From Anaerolineaceae bacterium UBA1415 (GTDB lineage Bacteria > Chloroflexota > Anaerolineae > Anaerolineales > Anaerolineaceae), in contig DBPR01000022.1 of NCBI GenBank assembly GCA_002305635.1, positions 1 to 64,000 of the forward strand: a DNA stretch of 64,000 nt, read 5' to 3'. The notes beneath the pieces were generated by a model that searched no databases, had not been told where the DNA came from, and saw nothing but the letters and a program-made list of their open reading frames with translations. Every line of letters starts with the position of its first letter. The first letter of the stretch is position 1. The translations under genes and the position numbers were made by a program. This document shows positions 41,864 through 50,920 of the stretch, one piece after another.

Positions 41864-44140
41864 CTATTTTTCCCGACGGGGACGGCGATCCCGGTCTCCA
41901 CCTGAGTGCCGGTCACCGCTGGGACGTCTGTCACGGTCACCACCAGAACGGCGATCACCACCACGGCGGTCACCACCACCTCGGTTGCCGCCAGATGACT
42001 TGCTGCGGTTGGCGTTATCCTGCTCGCGGGCTTCTTCCGCGCTCCATCCCTCCAGCAAAGCCTGGCGGGAAAGGCGGATCTTGCCATCAGGTCCGATATC
42101 AATGATCATCACGGTCAGCTCATCACCGACATTGACGACGTCCTCAACCTTGCCAACCCGTTCGGTCGAAAGCTGGGAAATGTGTACCAATCCGTCCACA
42201 CCGGGCAATATCTCGATAAAAGCGCCAAATTCGGCTACGCGCACACACTTGCCGGTGTAGATACGCCCGATCTCCGGCGTCTCCGTTAGGGACAGAATGC
42301 GATCGCGGGCTTCTTCAAAGCCTACGCCGTCGGTCGAAGCGATGTAAACGGTGCCGTCATCATCGATATCGATCTTGGTGTTGGTCTCTTCCTGCAAAGC
42401 GCGGATATTCTTGCCGCCCGGGCCAATGATCGCGCCGATTTTGTCCACCGGCACTTTGACGGACTCAATGCGGGGAACGTGCGGCTTCAAACTCGGTCGC
42501 GGTGCGGAAATCGTCTCGAGCATCTTGTCGAGAATATAGAAGCGCGCGTCCTGTGCCCGCTGCAGGGCCTCGCCCATGATCTGGGGGGTAATTCCTGCGA
42601 TTTTGATATCCATCTGCAGCGCGGTGATACCGTTGCGGGTACCTGCGACCTTGAAGTCCATATCGCCGAGGTGATCTTCAGTACCAAGGATGTCGGTCAG
42701 GATTGCGTATTTGTCGCCTTCCTTGATCAGGCCCATCGCCACGCCGGAAACCGGAGCCGAGATCGGCACACCGCAGTCCATCAAGGCCAGCGTGGAGCCG
42801 CAAACGGAAGCCATGGATGAGGAACCGTTGGAAGCCATCACTTCTGAGACCAGGCGCAAGGTATAGGGGAAGCTCTTCTCGTCCGGAATAACAGGTTCAA
42901 GAGCGCGTTCCGCCAAAGCGCCGTGACCGATCTCGCGGCGGCTTTGCCCACCCATTCGGCGGGTCTCACCGGTTGAGAACGGCGGGAAGTTATAGTGATG
43001 CATGTAGCGTTTCGAGTCCATACCATTGAGGTTGTCCAGTTCCTGCGCCTCTTTGGGCGTGCCAAGCGTAGCGAAGGTCAAAACCTGGGTTTCACCGCGG
43101 GTAAAAAGACCCGAACCGTGGGCGCGCGGTGAGATGTCCACTTCAGAGGAGATCTCACGCACTTCGTAGACCTTGCGGTTATCCGGGCGTTTGCCTTCAT
43201 TTAAGATGCGCTGGCGAATGATCTGCTTTTCAGCTTCGCCGTAAGCCTGCTTGTAAGCCAGGGTCAGTTCCGGGGTAAGTTCCTGTTCCTGCGCCATTTC
43301 AGCCAGATACTCTTCCTGGATCCGCGCGATACCGCCATACAGATTTTCCTTGCTGTAGGGCTGATCCAGCAAATTGGTCAGGCGATCATGTACGCGATCG
43401 TAAGCAGCCTTGACCAAACTTTGATCCAGAACATCATAGCTAATATCTTGCTTGGTTTTGCCAACTTCTGCCGCCATTTGCTCCTGCAGAGCGATGATCG
43501 GTTGGATGGATTCGTGCGCCAGTTGCAGCGCTTCGACCATCAAAACCTCGGTCACTTCATTGGCGCCAGCTTCGACCATCAGAATGGCATCTTTGGTACC
43601 GGCTACGCGCAAATCGAGGCTGGATTCTTCCATCTCTTTGATCGTAGGGTTGACGACCAGATTGCCATTGACAAAACCGATCCGCACCGCGCCAACCGGG
43701 CCGCCAAAGGGAATATCAGAGATCATTAATGAGGCCGAGGCGGCATTGATCGCCATCATATCGAGAGCGTTCTCATCGTCGGCGGAGATTGACATCAAGA
43801 TCACCTGCACCTCATTGCGCATTCCCTCGGGGAAGAGCGGGCGCAGAGGGCGGTCGGTCAGGCGGGCGATCAGGGTCGATTCCGTGGAGGGGCGTCCCTC
43901 ACGACGGAAAAACGATCCGGGAATCTTGCCGCCGGCATACATCCGTTCCTCGTAAGCAACGGTCAGGGGGAAGAAATCAGTGCCCTCACGAGCCTCGCCC
44001 AGGGTCGCGGCAGCAAACATCATGCTGTCGCCCTGTCGGAGGATGACTGAGCCTCCAGCCAATCTTGCGATTCGGCCGGTTTCGAAGCTGACTTCTTTGT
44101 TTCCAAGCGTCGTGGAATAATACTTTGCTTCAGGTTTCAT
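41864..44140 (-). CDS. pnp: Polynucleotide phosphorylase
   Basis: Phosphorolytic 3'-5' exoribonuclease, 758 residues. Two RNase PH-like domains: the second holds REIGHGALAERALEPVIP and VCGSTLALMDCGVPI with the active-site GIAMGLI-type segment as GVAMGLI. A helical linker lies between them. KH domain with IIGPGGKNIRALQEETNTKI (~residues 560-620), S1 domain RIYTGKCVRVAEFGAFIEIL (~625-695). It ends in a basic Gly/Arg/Asp-rich tail (~710-758) with repeated GGDRR units, an extra RNA-binding extension. It follows rpsO as in many bacteria. Confidence 0.96.
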   Translation of the reverse strand: MKPEAKYYSTTLGNKEVSFETGRIARLAGGSVILRQGDSMMFAAATLGEAREGTDFFPLTVAYEERMYAGGKIPGSFFRREGRPSTESTLIARLTDRPLRPLFPEGMRNEVQVILMSISADDENALDMMAINAASASLMISDIPFGGPVGAVRIGFVNGNLVVNPTIKEMEESSLDLRVAGTKDAILMVEAGANEVTEVLMVEALQLAHESIQPIIALQEQMAAEVGKTKQDISYDVLDQSLVKAAYDRVHDRLTNLLDQPYSKENLYGGIARIQEEYLAEMAQEQELTPELTLAYKQAYGEAEKQIIRQRILNEGKRPDNRKVYEVREISSEVDISPRAHGSGLFTRGETQVLTFATLGTPKEAQELDNLNGMDSKRYMHHYNFPPFSTGETRRMGGQSRREIGHGALAERALEPVIPDEKSFPYTLRLVSEVMASNGSSSMASVCGSTLALMDCGVPISAPVSGVAMGLIKEGDKYAILTDILGTEDHLGDMDFKVAGTRNGITALQMDIKIAGITPQIMGEALQRAQDARFYILDKMLETISAPRPSLKPHVPRIESVKVPVDKIGAIIGPGGKNIRALQEETNTKIDIDDDGTVYIASTDGVGFEEARDRILSLTETPEIGRIYTGKCVRVAEFGAFIEILPGVDGLVHISQLSTERVGKVEDVVNVGDELTVMIIDIGPDGKIRLSRQALLEGWSAEEAREQDNANRSKSSGGNRGGGDRRGGDRRSGGDRDRRPSGDRHSGGDRDRRPRREK

Positions 44141-44239
44141 ATTGTCCTTTCGTCTGTTGCCAGAACAGGGACTGAAAAACGCCGATCAAACCTTGATCAA
44201 CACTTTTCAATACCCGTCTGGCTTGATTAATTTAATCCC

Positions 44240-44274
44240 CAAAAAGCCTTTCCATGATATGGGAAAGGCTTTTT
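44240..44274 (-). terminator. Terminator between rpsO and pnp
   Basis: AAAAAGCCTTTCC and GGAAAGGCTTTTT pair over 13 bp around a short loop. The A and T runs on both sides make it work in either direction. It lies 26 bp after rpsO, so pnp is partly uncoupled from it. Confidence 0.88.
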
Positions 44275-44299
44275 GAAGTGTTCTTACTGCATTCAGAGA

Positions 44300-44572
44300 T
44301 TACTTTCTGCGAATGTTCAAAGACTCAGTGATCGTCAGGAAGCTTTCGTAGTCTTTTTGACGCAGATAAGCCAGAAGGCGACGGCGCTGACCAACCAGCT
44401 TCAGCAAACCGCGGCGAGAACTCTCATCGTGCTTGTTTGCGCGCAGGTGATCAGTGAGTTGAGAAATTCGTTTGGAAAGCAGAGCGATCTGTACTTCAGG
44501 AGAACCAGTGTCCCCCGCTTTGGTTGCGTACTTTTCGATGATCTCAGTTTTTTCAGTTTTTGTTAAAGCCAT
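44300..44572 (-). CDS. rpsO: Ribosomal protein S15
   Basis: Binds 16S rRNA in the 30S platform. 90 residues, standard length: EIIEKYATKAGDTGSPEVQI, LLSKRISQLTDHLRANKHDE, GLLKLVGQRRRLLAYLRQKD. The start is preceded on the minus strand by TATGAGGAGCATATGTC-like sequence with a clear GGAG. Classic rpsO-pnp order. Confidence 0.98.
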   Translation of the reverse strand: MALTKTEKTEIIEKYATKAGDTGSPEVQIALLSKRISQLTDHLRANKHDESSRRGLLKLVGQRRRLLAYLRQKDYESFLTITESLNIRRK

Positions 44573-44760
44573 GACATATGCTCCTCATAATTTTTTGCAG
44601 GTCTCCCTGATTGCAGCCTAAACAAAGGACCGCGCACCGGACCAGTCATTGCCCTGATTATAACAGGAAACCCATCAGACGCAAGCAAAAATATCGACTT
44701 GCTTTTGTAATGTGGCAATAAATATGATTTAATGGTATTATATACGCAACAGGAACCGGT

Positions 44761-45909
44761 ATGGGGTATTTTACGATTCTTTCGCCATCTTTTGTTAATG
44801 TCTTTTTCACTCTTGTCATTCTGGTCATTACCTTGTTTGCGTATCTTCTCGATCTGAAACGTTCCGCGAACTTTATCCTGATTTTCTTTCTCATCTTGTG
44901 GCTGACCATTCCTTTGCTCAATATCCCCTATACCAAAGCCACTTTTTTTCGTCATAACCTTTTCCTGCCTGCCATTCTGACGCTCTATTATGGCCGCGGT
45001 AATACGAATTCGAGTTTCTGGGGCAATCTGGCCACCGGTTTGGCTGGGCTGGTCAGTGCCATCTATCCCAACAAGATCGAGTTTTTACAAAAGGTTGGCA
45101 GCCGAAAGGCCCGCCCCTGCCCACCAGGAATTGATTGCGAAATCATCTGGCTCCAGAATTTTAATATTGAAGTCTATTCCCTGAAAGACACCCAAAAAAC
45201 CAGCCTCAATTACGGCATCCACGGTGCCAGTCATATCACTCCCCTGACAAACCTCTACCGTAGATTATGTCAGGAAAACGCTAAAGTTTATCCGAATACT
45301 GTCATTGCGGCTGTCGACCCCCGAAGCTCGCTGGATCATCCTTACCCGACCACGTTGAATGACGTTGTGGCTGGCTATCGTCACATGCTTTCCCTCGGGT
45401 TTGCGCCTGAACGAACCGTCATTTTTGGGGACTGTACCGGCGGAAACCTGGCTTTGGCTCTCTGTCATCGCCTCAAGGCCGCGGGAGAACCTCTGCCGGG
45501 CGGACTTGTTTTGCTTTCACCGCAAACAGACCTGACTTTGTCCGGTGAATCTTACGTTTCCCGCTATCATCTTGACCCCATCCTCGGAAATTTGACCGAC
45601 CGGGAGGATGTGAAAAAACAAAATACGATCAATTACGCCAAAGGTGAAGACAAGACCAATCCCTTTATTTCACCCCTTTTTGGCGACTTCACCGGTTTTC
45701 CTCCCACTTTGATCCAGGTCGGAGAGTATGAAATTTTGTACGATGACAGTGTGCAGCTTTTTAACAAGATGAAAAACGCCGGAGTACCCGTGATCTTCAC
45801 CCAATATCCGGGCATGGTGCACGATTTTCAGCTGATGTTCGCGAAATGGGTGCCTGAGGTCAAATACGCGCGCGAGGAAATTGATACATTTCTGCGTAAA
45901 ATTTTGTAA
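44761..45909 (+). CDS. Membrane-anchored alpha/beta-hydrolase (HSL/esterase family) with Cys at the nucleophile position
   Basis: 382 residues. Two or three N-terminal helices (about 11-32, 37-55, 62-80) are followed by a hydrolase domain from about 135. The nucleophile elbow of this family (GDSAGGN) reads GDCTGGN, with Cys at residue 225 (codon TGT). The acid (D328/D329 in GEYEILYDDS) and the His (H354 in GMVHDFQ) are kept. The HGGG oxyanion motif is altered to GIHGASHI. Either the enzyme uses a thiol or it has lost hydrolytic activity. Divergent from rpsO; a TATTATA lies about 30 bp before the ATG. Confidence 0.75.
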   Translation: MGYFTILSPSFVNVFFTLVILVITLFAYLLDLKRSANFILIFFLILWLTIPLLNIPYTKATFFRHNLFLPAILTLYYGRGNTNSSFWGNLATGLAGLVSAIYPNKIEFLQKVGSRKARPCPPGIDCEIIWLQNFNIEVYSLKDTQKTSLNYGIHGASHITPLTNLYRRLCQENAKVYPNTVIAAVDPRSSLDHPYPTTLNDVVAGYRHMLSLGFAPERTVIFGDCTGGNLALALCHRLKAAGEPLPGGLVLLSPQTDLTLSGESYVSRYHLDPILGNLTDREDVKKQNTINYAKGEDKTNPFISPLFGDFTGFPPTLIQVGEYEILYDDSVQLFNKMKNAGVPVIFTQYPGMVHDFQLMFAKWVPEVKYAREEIDTFLRKIL

Positions 45910-45973
45910 GCCCTCATCTACCCTACGTGCACCTTATCCTTTTAAACCACCACTAAGTGTCTTAACCTGATTA

Positions 45974-46019
45974 AGCCCTCGCCCGTTGGGAGAGGGTCGG
46001 CGAAGCCGGGGTGAGGGCT
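45974..46019. repeat. Intergenic GAGGGCT-type inverted repeat
   Basis: AGCCCTCGCCC at the left and GGTGAGGGCT at the right flank a CGGCGAAGCCG hairpin. Dispersed repeats of this kind are common in many bacterial gaps. The rest of the 338-bp gap 45910-46247 shows no gene. Confidence 0.6.
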
Positions 46020-46247
46020 ACAGCCTTTCCGTTTACGGGCTCCTTCTCCCGCGCCTGGTAAACCAGGACAGGATGAAAAGGCTTTTCAGGCTGGGCTCGA
46101 TCAGAATGTTTTTTCCATGTCCCATTCGGTATTTTTCCAAAATTTTTCTCCTGGCAACAGTCGTTTTCTGCTCAAGTGATGTTACAATAAGACCGACTAA
46201 AAGCCCATTCTCACCAAACCGGGCTAAACAATGTACAAGGAGATTGA

Positions 46248-47792
46248 ATGACCGAGGAAAACCCCCGCATTGATAAACTGATGGCTATGCGCGCCAGCGC
46301 CAAATTAGGTGGTGGCCAGGCCCGCATCGACAAACAACACGCCAAAGGCGTGTTGACAGCACGTGAGCGAATTGACCTTTTGCTTGATAAAGGCAGCTTC
46401 CGCGAAATTGGCTCCATGGCAGTCGCACCAAAAGATACCGACCCGGACACCGCGCTGGGTGATGGCGTCGTGACCGGCTACGGCAAGATCGATGGCCGCA
46501 CCGTCTACGTCTACGCGCAGGACTTCACCGTTCAGGGCGGCGCTTTGGGCGAAATGCACGCCCAAAAGATCTGCCGGGTGATGGATCTGGCAGTCAAAAC
46601 CGGCTCCCCCATCGTCGGCATGATCGATTCCGGCGGTGCCCGTATTCAGGAAGGCGTCTACAGCCTGGGCGGCTATGCCGAGATCTTCCGCCGCAACGCG
46701 ATCTATTCTGGCGTCGTCCCTCAGATCAGCCTGATCATGGGCCCCTGTGCCGGCGGCGCTTCCTATTCTCCAGCCGTTACCGACCTTATCATCATGGTTC
46801 GCAAATCTTCCTACATGTTCCTGACCGGTCCAGCCGTCATCAAGACCGTGACCGGCGAGGATGTCGATTTTGAGACCCTCGGCGGCGCCGATGTTCACCT
46901 CGCGACCAGCGGCAACTGCCATATGGTCGGCGCGAACGAAAAAGACGCCATCGCACTTGCCCGCCAGGCGCTCTCTTACCTGCCTTCCAACAACGTAGAG
47001 CAGGCGCCCTTCGCGGAAACGAGCGATGCGCTCAACCGCCGCAGCGAAGCGCTCAACAGCATCGTCCCGGATGATCCCAACACGCCCTACAGCATGCACG
47101 ACGCGATCGAAATGATCGTTGACAAGGGCTCCTTCCTTGAGATCCAGGCTGGTTTCGCCCCCAACGCCATTGTTGGTCTGGCGCGCCTGGGCGGACGGTC
47201 GGTTGGCATCGTTTCACAGGAACCCGCCATGATGGCTGGCGTGATGGATATCAATTCTTCCGATAAGATCAGCCGCTTCGTGCGCATGTGCGATGCCTTC
47301 AATCTGCCGATCGTCACTTTTGTGGATTCCCCCGGCTTCTTGCCCGGCGTTGCCCAGGAACACGGAGGTGTCATTCGCCACGGCGCCAAGGTGCTTTTCG
47401 CTTATGCCGAAGCCACTGCCCCCAAGGTCAGCGTGGTCACCCGCAAGGCTTACGGCGGCGCTTATGTCGTTCTAAGCAGCAAATACCTCGGCACCGATAT
47501 CACCTATGCCTGGCCCTCCGCTGAGATCGCGGTCATGGGCGCTGAAGGCGCGGCAAATATCCTCTACCATCGCCAGATCAAAAATGCTGACGATCCTGCT
47601 GCAGAGCGTGAACGCCTGACCCAGCAGTATCAGGAAGATTTCCTGAACCCCTACGTGGCAGCCAAAGCTGGCTATATCGACGAAGTAATCGAACCCGCCG
47701 AGACCCGCCAGAAACTGATCGAAGCTCTGCAGGCGCTGGAAAACAAGATCGAAACCAACCCGCCGCGCAAGCACGGTAATATGCCTGTTTAG
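46248..47792 (+). CDS. mmdA: Methylmalonyl-CoA decarboxylase / acyl-CoA carboxyltransferase alpha subunit
   Basis: Transfers the carboxyl group between methylmalonyl-CoA and carrier biotin. 514 residues of the carboxyltransferase (crotonase-like double) fold: YAQDFTVQGGALGEMHAQKI, GMIDSGGARIQEGV, GPCAGGASYSPAVTD and, in the second half, TFVDSPGFLPGVAQEHGGVI and KAYGGAYVVLSSK. AAGGAGATTG precedes the start. It is first in a four-gene operon with oadG-, biotin-carrier- and beta-type membrane subunits. That makes it part of a Na+-pumping decarboxylase rather than a propionyl-CoA carboxylase. Confidence 0.93.
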   Translation: MTEENPRIDKLMAMRASAKLGGGQARIDKQHAKGVLTARERIDLLLDKGSFREIGSMAVAPKDTDPDTALGDGVVTGYGKIDGRTVYVYAQDFTVQGGALGEMHAQKICRVMDLAVKTGSPIVGMIDSGGARIQEGVYSLGGYAEIFRRNAIYSGVVPQISLIMGPCAGGASYSPAVTDLIIMVRKSSYMFLTGPAVIKTVTGEDVDFETLGGADVHLATSGNCHMVGANEKDAIALARQALSYLPSNNVEQAPFAETSDALNRRSEALNSIVPDDPNTPYSMHDAIEMIVDKGSFLEIQAGFAPNAIVGLARLGGRSVGIVSQEPAMMAGVMDINSSDKISRFVRMCDAFNLPIVTFVDSPGFLPGVAQEHGGVIRHGAKVLFAYAEATAPKVSVVTRKAYGGAYVVLSSKYLGTDITYAWPSAEIAVMGAEGAANILYHRQIKNADDPAAERERLTQQYQEDFLNPYVAAKAGYIDEVIEPAETRQKLIEALQALENKIETNPPRKHGNMPV

Positions 47793-47801
47793 GAGGCAAG
47801 A

Positions 47802-48155
47802 ATGAGTTTAATTAATCAAGGATTGCTGATCACCGGCATCGGAATGGGCCTGGTTTTCGTCATGATTTTTGCCTTATGGGGGATGATGGCTCTGTTGGTC
47901 AAACTCACCAACAAACCAGAAGCTGAAGAAGAGGCTGAGGAAGTCGTGGAGGCTGCGCCAGTCAGCGAAGTCGTGCCAGCGCAGGACCCTAACGCTGCCC
48001 TGGCGGCTGCCATTGCCGTCGCCTGTGCGCTCGCGGATCAGGCAAGCGCTTACGCCTTCAAACCCAGCCAGCAAGCCCGCAGCGAAAACGCCTGGCTGAA
48101 CGCAGGAAGAACCCAACAACTGTACACAAGCACAATCAGAGGACGAAACAGATGA
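47802..48155 (+). CDS. Decarboxylase gamma subunit, OadG family
   Basis: Small membrane subunit (117 residues) that assembles the Na+-pump complex. One helix at about 7-29, then an acidic segment (KPEAEEEAEEVVE) and an Ala-rich AALAAAIAVACALADQASAY segment. The tail is basic and Gln/Arg-rich. AGGAGGCAAG precedes the start. It overlaps the biotin-carrier gene by 4 bp. Confidence 0.85.
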   Translation: MSLINQGLLITGIGMGLVFVMIFALWGMMALLVKLTNKPEAEEEAEEVVEAAPVSEVVPAQDPNAALAAAIAVACALADQASAYAFKPSQQARSENAWLNAGRTQQLYTSTIRGRNR

Positions 48156-48574
48156 AAGTATCAATCACTATCGAAGGTAAGCAATATCAGGTCTCGATCG
48201 ATGACCTTAATACCCGCCCGATCCTGGCTGAGGTGGATGGAAAAGCCTATGAAGTTTGGCCCGAAGAAGCTGACGCTCCCGCAGCCAGCGCTCCCATTGC
48301 CGCGCCAGTTGCAGCCCCGGTAACCGCCGCAGCCCCCGCGCCTGCTTCCGCGGCCGGAGCGCAAACGCTGACCGCACCCTTGCCAGGCGTCATCATCTCC
48401 ATTGAAGTGCGCGAAGGCCAAACCGTCAAAACAGGGCAGGAACTCTACGTTCTCGAAGCGATGAAAATGAAAAACTCGATCGTGGCTGATCGCGATGGCA
48501 AAATCGCCGCCATCCATGTTTCAGCTGGCGACCAGGTGAGGCATAATCAGCCGATCATGAGCTTTGAAGGATAA
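48152..48574 (+). CDS. mmdC: Biotin carboxyl carrier subunit
   Basis: 140 residues. An N-terminal beta-strand domain (~1-38), an Ala/Pro-rich flexible arm (~40-70), then a biotinyl domain with VLEAMKMKNSI; K105 is the biotin site. It shuttles CO2 from the alpha subunit to the membrane beta subunit. Confidence 0.95.
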   Translation: MKVSITIEGKQYQVSIDDLNTRPILAEVDGKAYEVWPEEADAPAASAPIAAPVAAPVTAAAPAPASAAGAQTLTAPLPGVIISIEVREGQTVKTGQELYVLEAMKMKNSIVADRDGKIAAIHVSAGDQVRHNQPIMSFEG

Positions 48575-48587
48575 GGAGGACAACTCC

Positions 48588-49709
48588 ATGGATTTCACCC
48601 AATTATTTGCTGACCTCAGTAAAGGTTTCGAAGCCTTTACCTGGGGAAACGCGCTGATGATTCTTGTTGCCCTGATCCTGATCTATCTGGCGATCTGGAA
48701 AGAGTACGAACCGGTCCTGCTTCTGCCGATTGGTTTTGGCTGTCTGATCGCCAACCTGGGCATGTCCAACCAGGTCGGTTTCATGAAGGTCATCTATGAT
48801 GCCGGTATCAAAACCGAGCTCTTCCCGCTCCTGATCTTCATCGGCGTCGGTGCCATGATCGACTTCAGCCCGCTTCTGGCACAGCCCAGCCTGGTCTTGC
48901 TGGGGGCTGCCGGGCAGTTTGGCATCTACTTCACCCTTTTACTGGCTATTTTGCTCGGTTTTCCGCTCAACGAAGCCGCTTCGATCGGCGTAATTGGCGC
49001 CATCGACGGGCCCACGGCGATCTTTGTTGGGGAAAGACTGGCCCCGCACATCATCGCGCCCATCGCGGTGGCGGCATATTCCTATATGAGCCTGATCCCG
49101 ATCATTCAGCCGCCCATCATGCGCGCGCTGACGACCCGTAAAGAGCGCCTGATCCGAATGGAATATTCGCCTAAACTGGTCTCACGCCTGACCCTGATCC
49201 TTTTCCCGATCCTGGTCACCCTGCTGGTCGCGCTGGTGGCTCCCGATGCCGCGCCGCTGATGGCAGCCCTGATGCTTGGCAACTTGCTGCGCGAAGCCCT
49301 GGTGGTGGATCGCCTGAGCAAGATGGCGCAAAATGAACTGATCAATATCGCCACGCTCTTCCTGGGGCTGGCAATTGGTTCGACCATGACTGCAGAAAGC
49401 TTCCTCAACCTCGCGACGATCAAGATCCTGCTGCTCGGTTTGCTGGCTTTCGTGATCGATACCGTCGCGGGTTTGATATTTGGCAAGCTGATGGCACTCA
49501 TTACCCGCGGCAAGGTGAATCCGCTCATCGGCGCCTGCGGCATCAGCGCCTTCCCGATGGCTGGTCGCCTGAGCGCGAAAATGGCTTTGGAAGAAGACCC
49601 CTCCAACTTCATTCTCATGCACGCCATGGGCTCCAACACTGCCGGCCAACTTGGTTCAGTCATCGCCGGCGGCTTGTTGCTCGCATTAGTGACTGGAATT
49701 GGTGGATAA
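48588..49709 (+). CDS. mmdB: Na+-translocating decarboxylase beta subunit
   Basis: Membrane pump of 373 residues that decarboxylates carboxybiotin and exports Na+. The ATG at 48588 follows AAGGAGGA; an upstream frame extension to 48564 is unlikely. Family signatures: PLLIFIGVGAMIDFSPLLAQP, GVIGAIDGPTAIFVGERLAP (the Asp near the ion path), SYMSLIPIIQPPIMRALTT, and GACGISAFPMAGRLSAKM. It closes the mmdA-oadG-mmdC-mmdB operon, which couples methylmalonyl-CoA or propionate metabolism to a sodium gradient. Confidence 0.95.
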   Translation: MDFTQLFADLSKGFEAFTWGNALMILVALILIYLAIWKEYEPVLLLPIGFGCLIANLGMSNQVGFMKVIYDAGIKTELFPLLIFIGVGAMIDFSPLLAQPSLVLLGAAGQFGIYFTLLLAILLGFPLNEAASIGVIGAIDGPTAIFVGERLAPHIIAPIAVAAYSYMSLIPIIQPPIMRALTTRKERLIRMEYSPKLVSRLTLILFPILVTLLVALVAPDAAPLMAALMLGNLLREALVVDRLSKMAQNELINIATLFLGLAIGSTMTAESFLNLATIKILLLGLLAFVIDTVAGLIFGKLMALITRGKVNPLIGACGISAFPMAGRLSAKMALEEDPSNFILMHAMGSNTAGQLGSVIAGGLLLALVTGIGG

Positions 49710-49717
49710 CATAAATG

Positions 49718-49745
49718 GTAGCCGGATTGTTCTTTTCAATCCGGC
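49718..49745 (+). repeat. Short REP-like hairpin, left of the orphan gene
   Basis: GTAG head, stem GCCGGATTG (49721-49729) with CAATCCGGC (49737-49745), loop TTCTTTT. Stem and loop are identical to the copy at 50674-50702. It also follows mmdB and may act as its 3' end. Confidence 0.8.
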
Positions 49746-49915
49746 TTGCTTTCCCCAATCCGCCCTTCGATTTTAACCAGAAAAATATTTGAAACGTCAC
49801 ATGTTTAAAACGTTACCCCCTTGCATTGCGTCCTAAAAACCTGTTATCATTTTTTAGCTCAAACTATAAATTCATTCAATCATTTTTAACGGATTAGACT
49901 GCTTTAGGAGAAAAA

Positions 49916-50458
49916 ATGAGACTTGTGAACGACCTGTTCCTAAAAAACTGTGTGAAGTTTCTAAAACAATTTCCAACCGAAACCGATCCTATTTCAAGTG
50001 AATTGGAAGAACTTTTAGCCAATGGTATCGTTAAAGCAGAGGATTGTTATTTTTTCAAGTCTATTTTTGACAGAAATCCTCCTACAGAAATAACGAATCA
50101 AGATCACATGTCTGAATTGGATAAAACTTACGTTGAACTAACAAGCAATGAAATCTGTTTATTGGATTATGGTTTTCCATATAAGAGGTTTGATTTTAAT
50201 ATAAAGGGTACAGCCGCCAAAGTTTTGAAAATGGGAATTGTCGCATCATATCGCTTGGCTAACATTTTGAAACCTATGGGAGCTTTTTGTGTTCGCTATA
50301 CTTTTGACTTTGACCCCGAATCCAAAGTGATCAGTTCTTTTATTAGTTTTAACAAGTGGCGTAGCGGTGCGTCTGAATTCTACAATATGGACCCTAACCT
50401 CGACTTACAAGGTGTTATGATGATAATGAGTGATTACTCTGTTTTAAATGATTTATGA
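49916..50458 (+). CDS. Orphan protein of unknown function, AT-rich
   Basis: 180 residues, soluble, no signal peptide or membrane helix. The start MRLVNDLFLKNCVKFLKQFP is preceded by TTTAGGAG. The second half alternates hydrophobic strands (GAFCVRYTFDFDPESKVISS). I recognise no family. Base composition is clearly more AT-rich than the neighbours. The gene stands alone between two identical small hairpins about 950 bp apart, hinting at insertion of a cargo gene. Confidence 0.6.
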   Translation: MRLVNDLFLKNCVKFLKQFPTETDPISSELEELLANGIVKAEDCYFFKSIFDRNPPTEITNQDHMSELDKTYVELTSNEICLLDYGFPYKRFDFNIKGTAAKVLKMGIVASYRLANILKPMGAFCVRYTFDFDPESKVISSFISFNKWRSGASEFYNMDPNLDLQGVMMIMSDYSVLNDL

Positions 50459-50673
50459 TTGAAGGAGAACTTTCCTTATTACTTATAGCAATCAATGGAA
50501 GAACAAACAAGCTTATTGGAAATTTGACACACATAGCCAAATCCCTGGACGTCATGGTCAGTACATTTGTTTTAAGATAGCGGAAGACACTTTGCTCCAG
50601 GAAACTGTACCAGATTGTAAATACTAATACTCGCTTTGGGGATGAAAATAATCACCTTTTAGGATGTTGAGTG

Positions 50674-50702
50674 GTAGGCCGGATTGTTCTTTTCAATCCG
50701 GC
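50674..50702 (+). repeat. Short REP-like hairpin, right of the orphan gene
   Basis: GTAG head at 50674-50677, stem GCCGGATTG (50678-50686) with CAATCCGGC (50694-50702), loop TTCTTTT. Same stem and loop as at 49718-49745. Confidence 0.8.
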
Positions 50703-50765
50703 AAACATTTATGATGTCAGATACCTTGCACTTAAGCTGTAAAGTCTTCTGTTTTTACAATTTGT

Positions 50766-50793
50766 GCCGGATTCTTTTAGGAATCTGGCCTAC
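50766..50793 (-). repeat. Short REP-like hairpin
   Basis: GCCGGATTC (50766-50774) with GAATCTGGC (50781-50789, one G-T pair), minus-strand GTAG head at 50790-50793. Confidence 0.7.
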
Positions 50794-50805
50794 TTCTTTT
50801 TTATT

Positions 50806-50834
50806 GTCGGGTTGAAAAACGCAACCCGACCTAC
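50806..50834 (-). repeat. Short REP-like hairpin, GTCGGGTTG type
   Basis: GTCGGGTTG (50806-50814) with CAACCCGAC (50822-50830), minus-strand head GTAG at 50831-50834. Confidence 0.75.
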
Positions 50835-50861
50835 AACTACTCTTTTTCAATTTGCAGATCA

Positions 50862-50896
50862 AAATAAAACCCCCGAACTTTTCCATTTCGGGGGTT
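50862..50896 (-). terminator. Terminator of the serpin genes
   Basis: AACCCCCGAA (50868-50877) pairs with TTCGGGGGTT (50887-50896). On the minus strand TTTTATTTTG follows. It lies 25 bp after the serpin stop. Confidence 0.9.
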
Positions 50897-50920
50897 GACA
50901 CATGTGAAGAGTGATTATCT

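Larger units (their letters stand above)
50459..50920. other. Gap after the orphan gene
   Basis: 462 bp without a convincing gene. The left 190 bp is AT-rich and may be a remnant of the same inserted segment. The right half holds three REP-like hairpins (50674-50702, 50766-50793, 50806-50834) and the serpin terminator. Confidence 0.55.

Noticed and set aside
46248..47792. Propionyl-CoA carboxylase beta subunit in a biosynthetic complex.
   Set aside because: The sequence alone would allow it, but the OadG-, biotin-carrier- and beta-type membrane genes in the same operon define a Na+-pumping decarboxylase.
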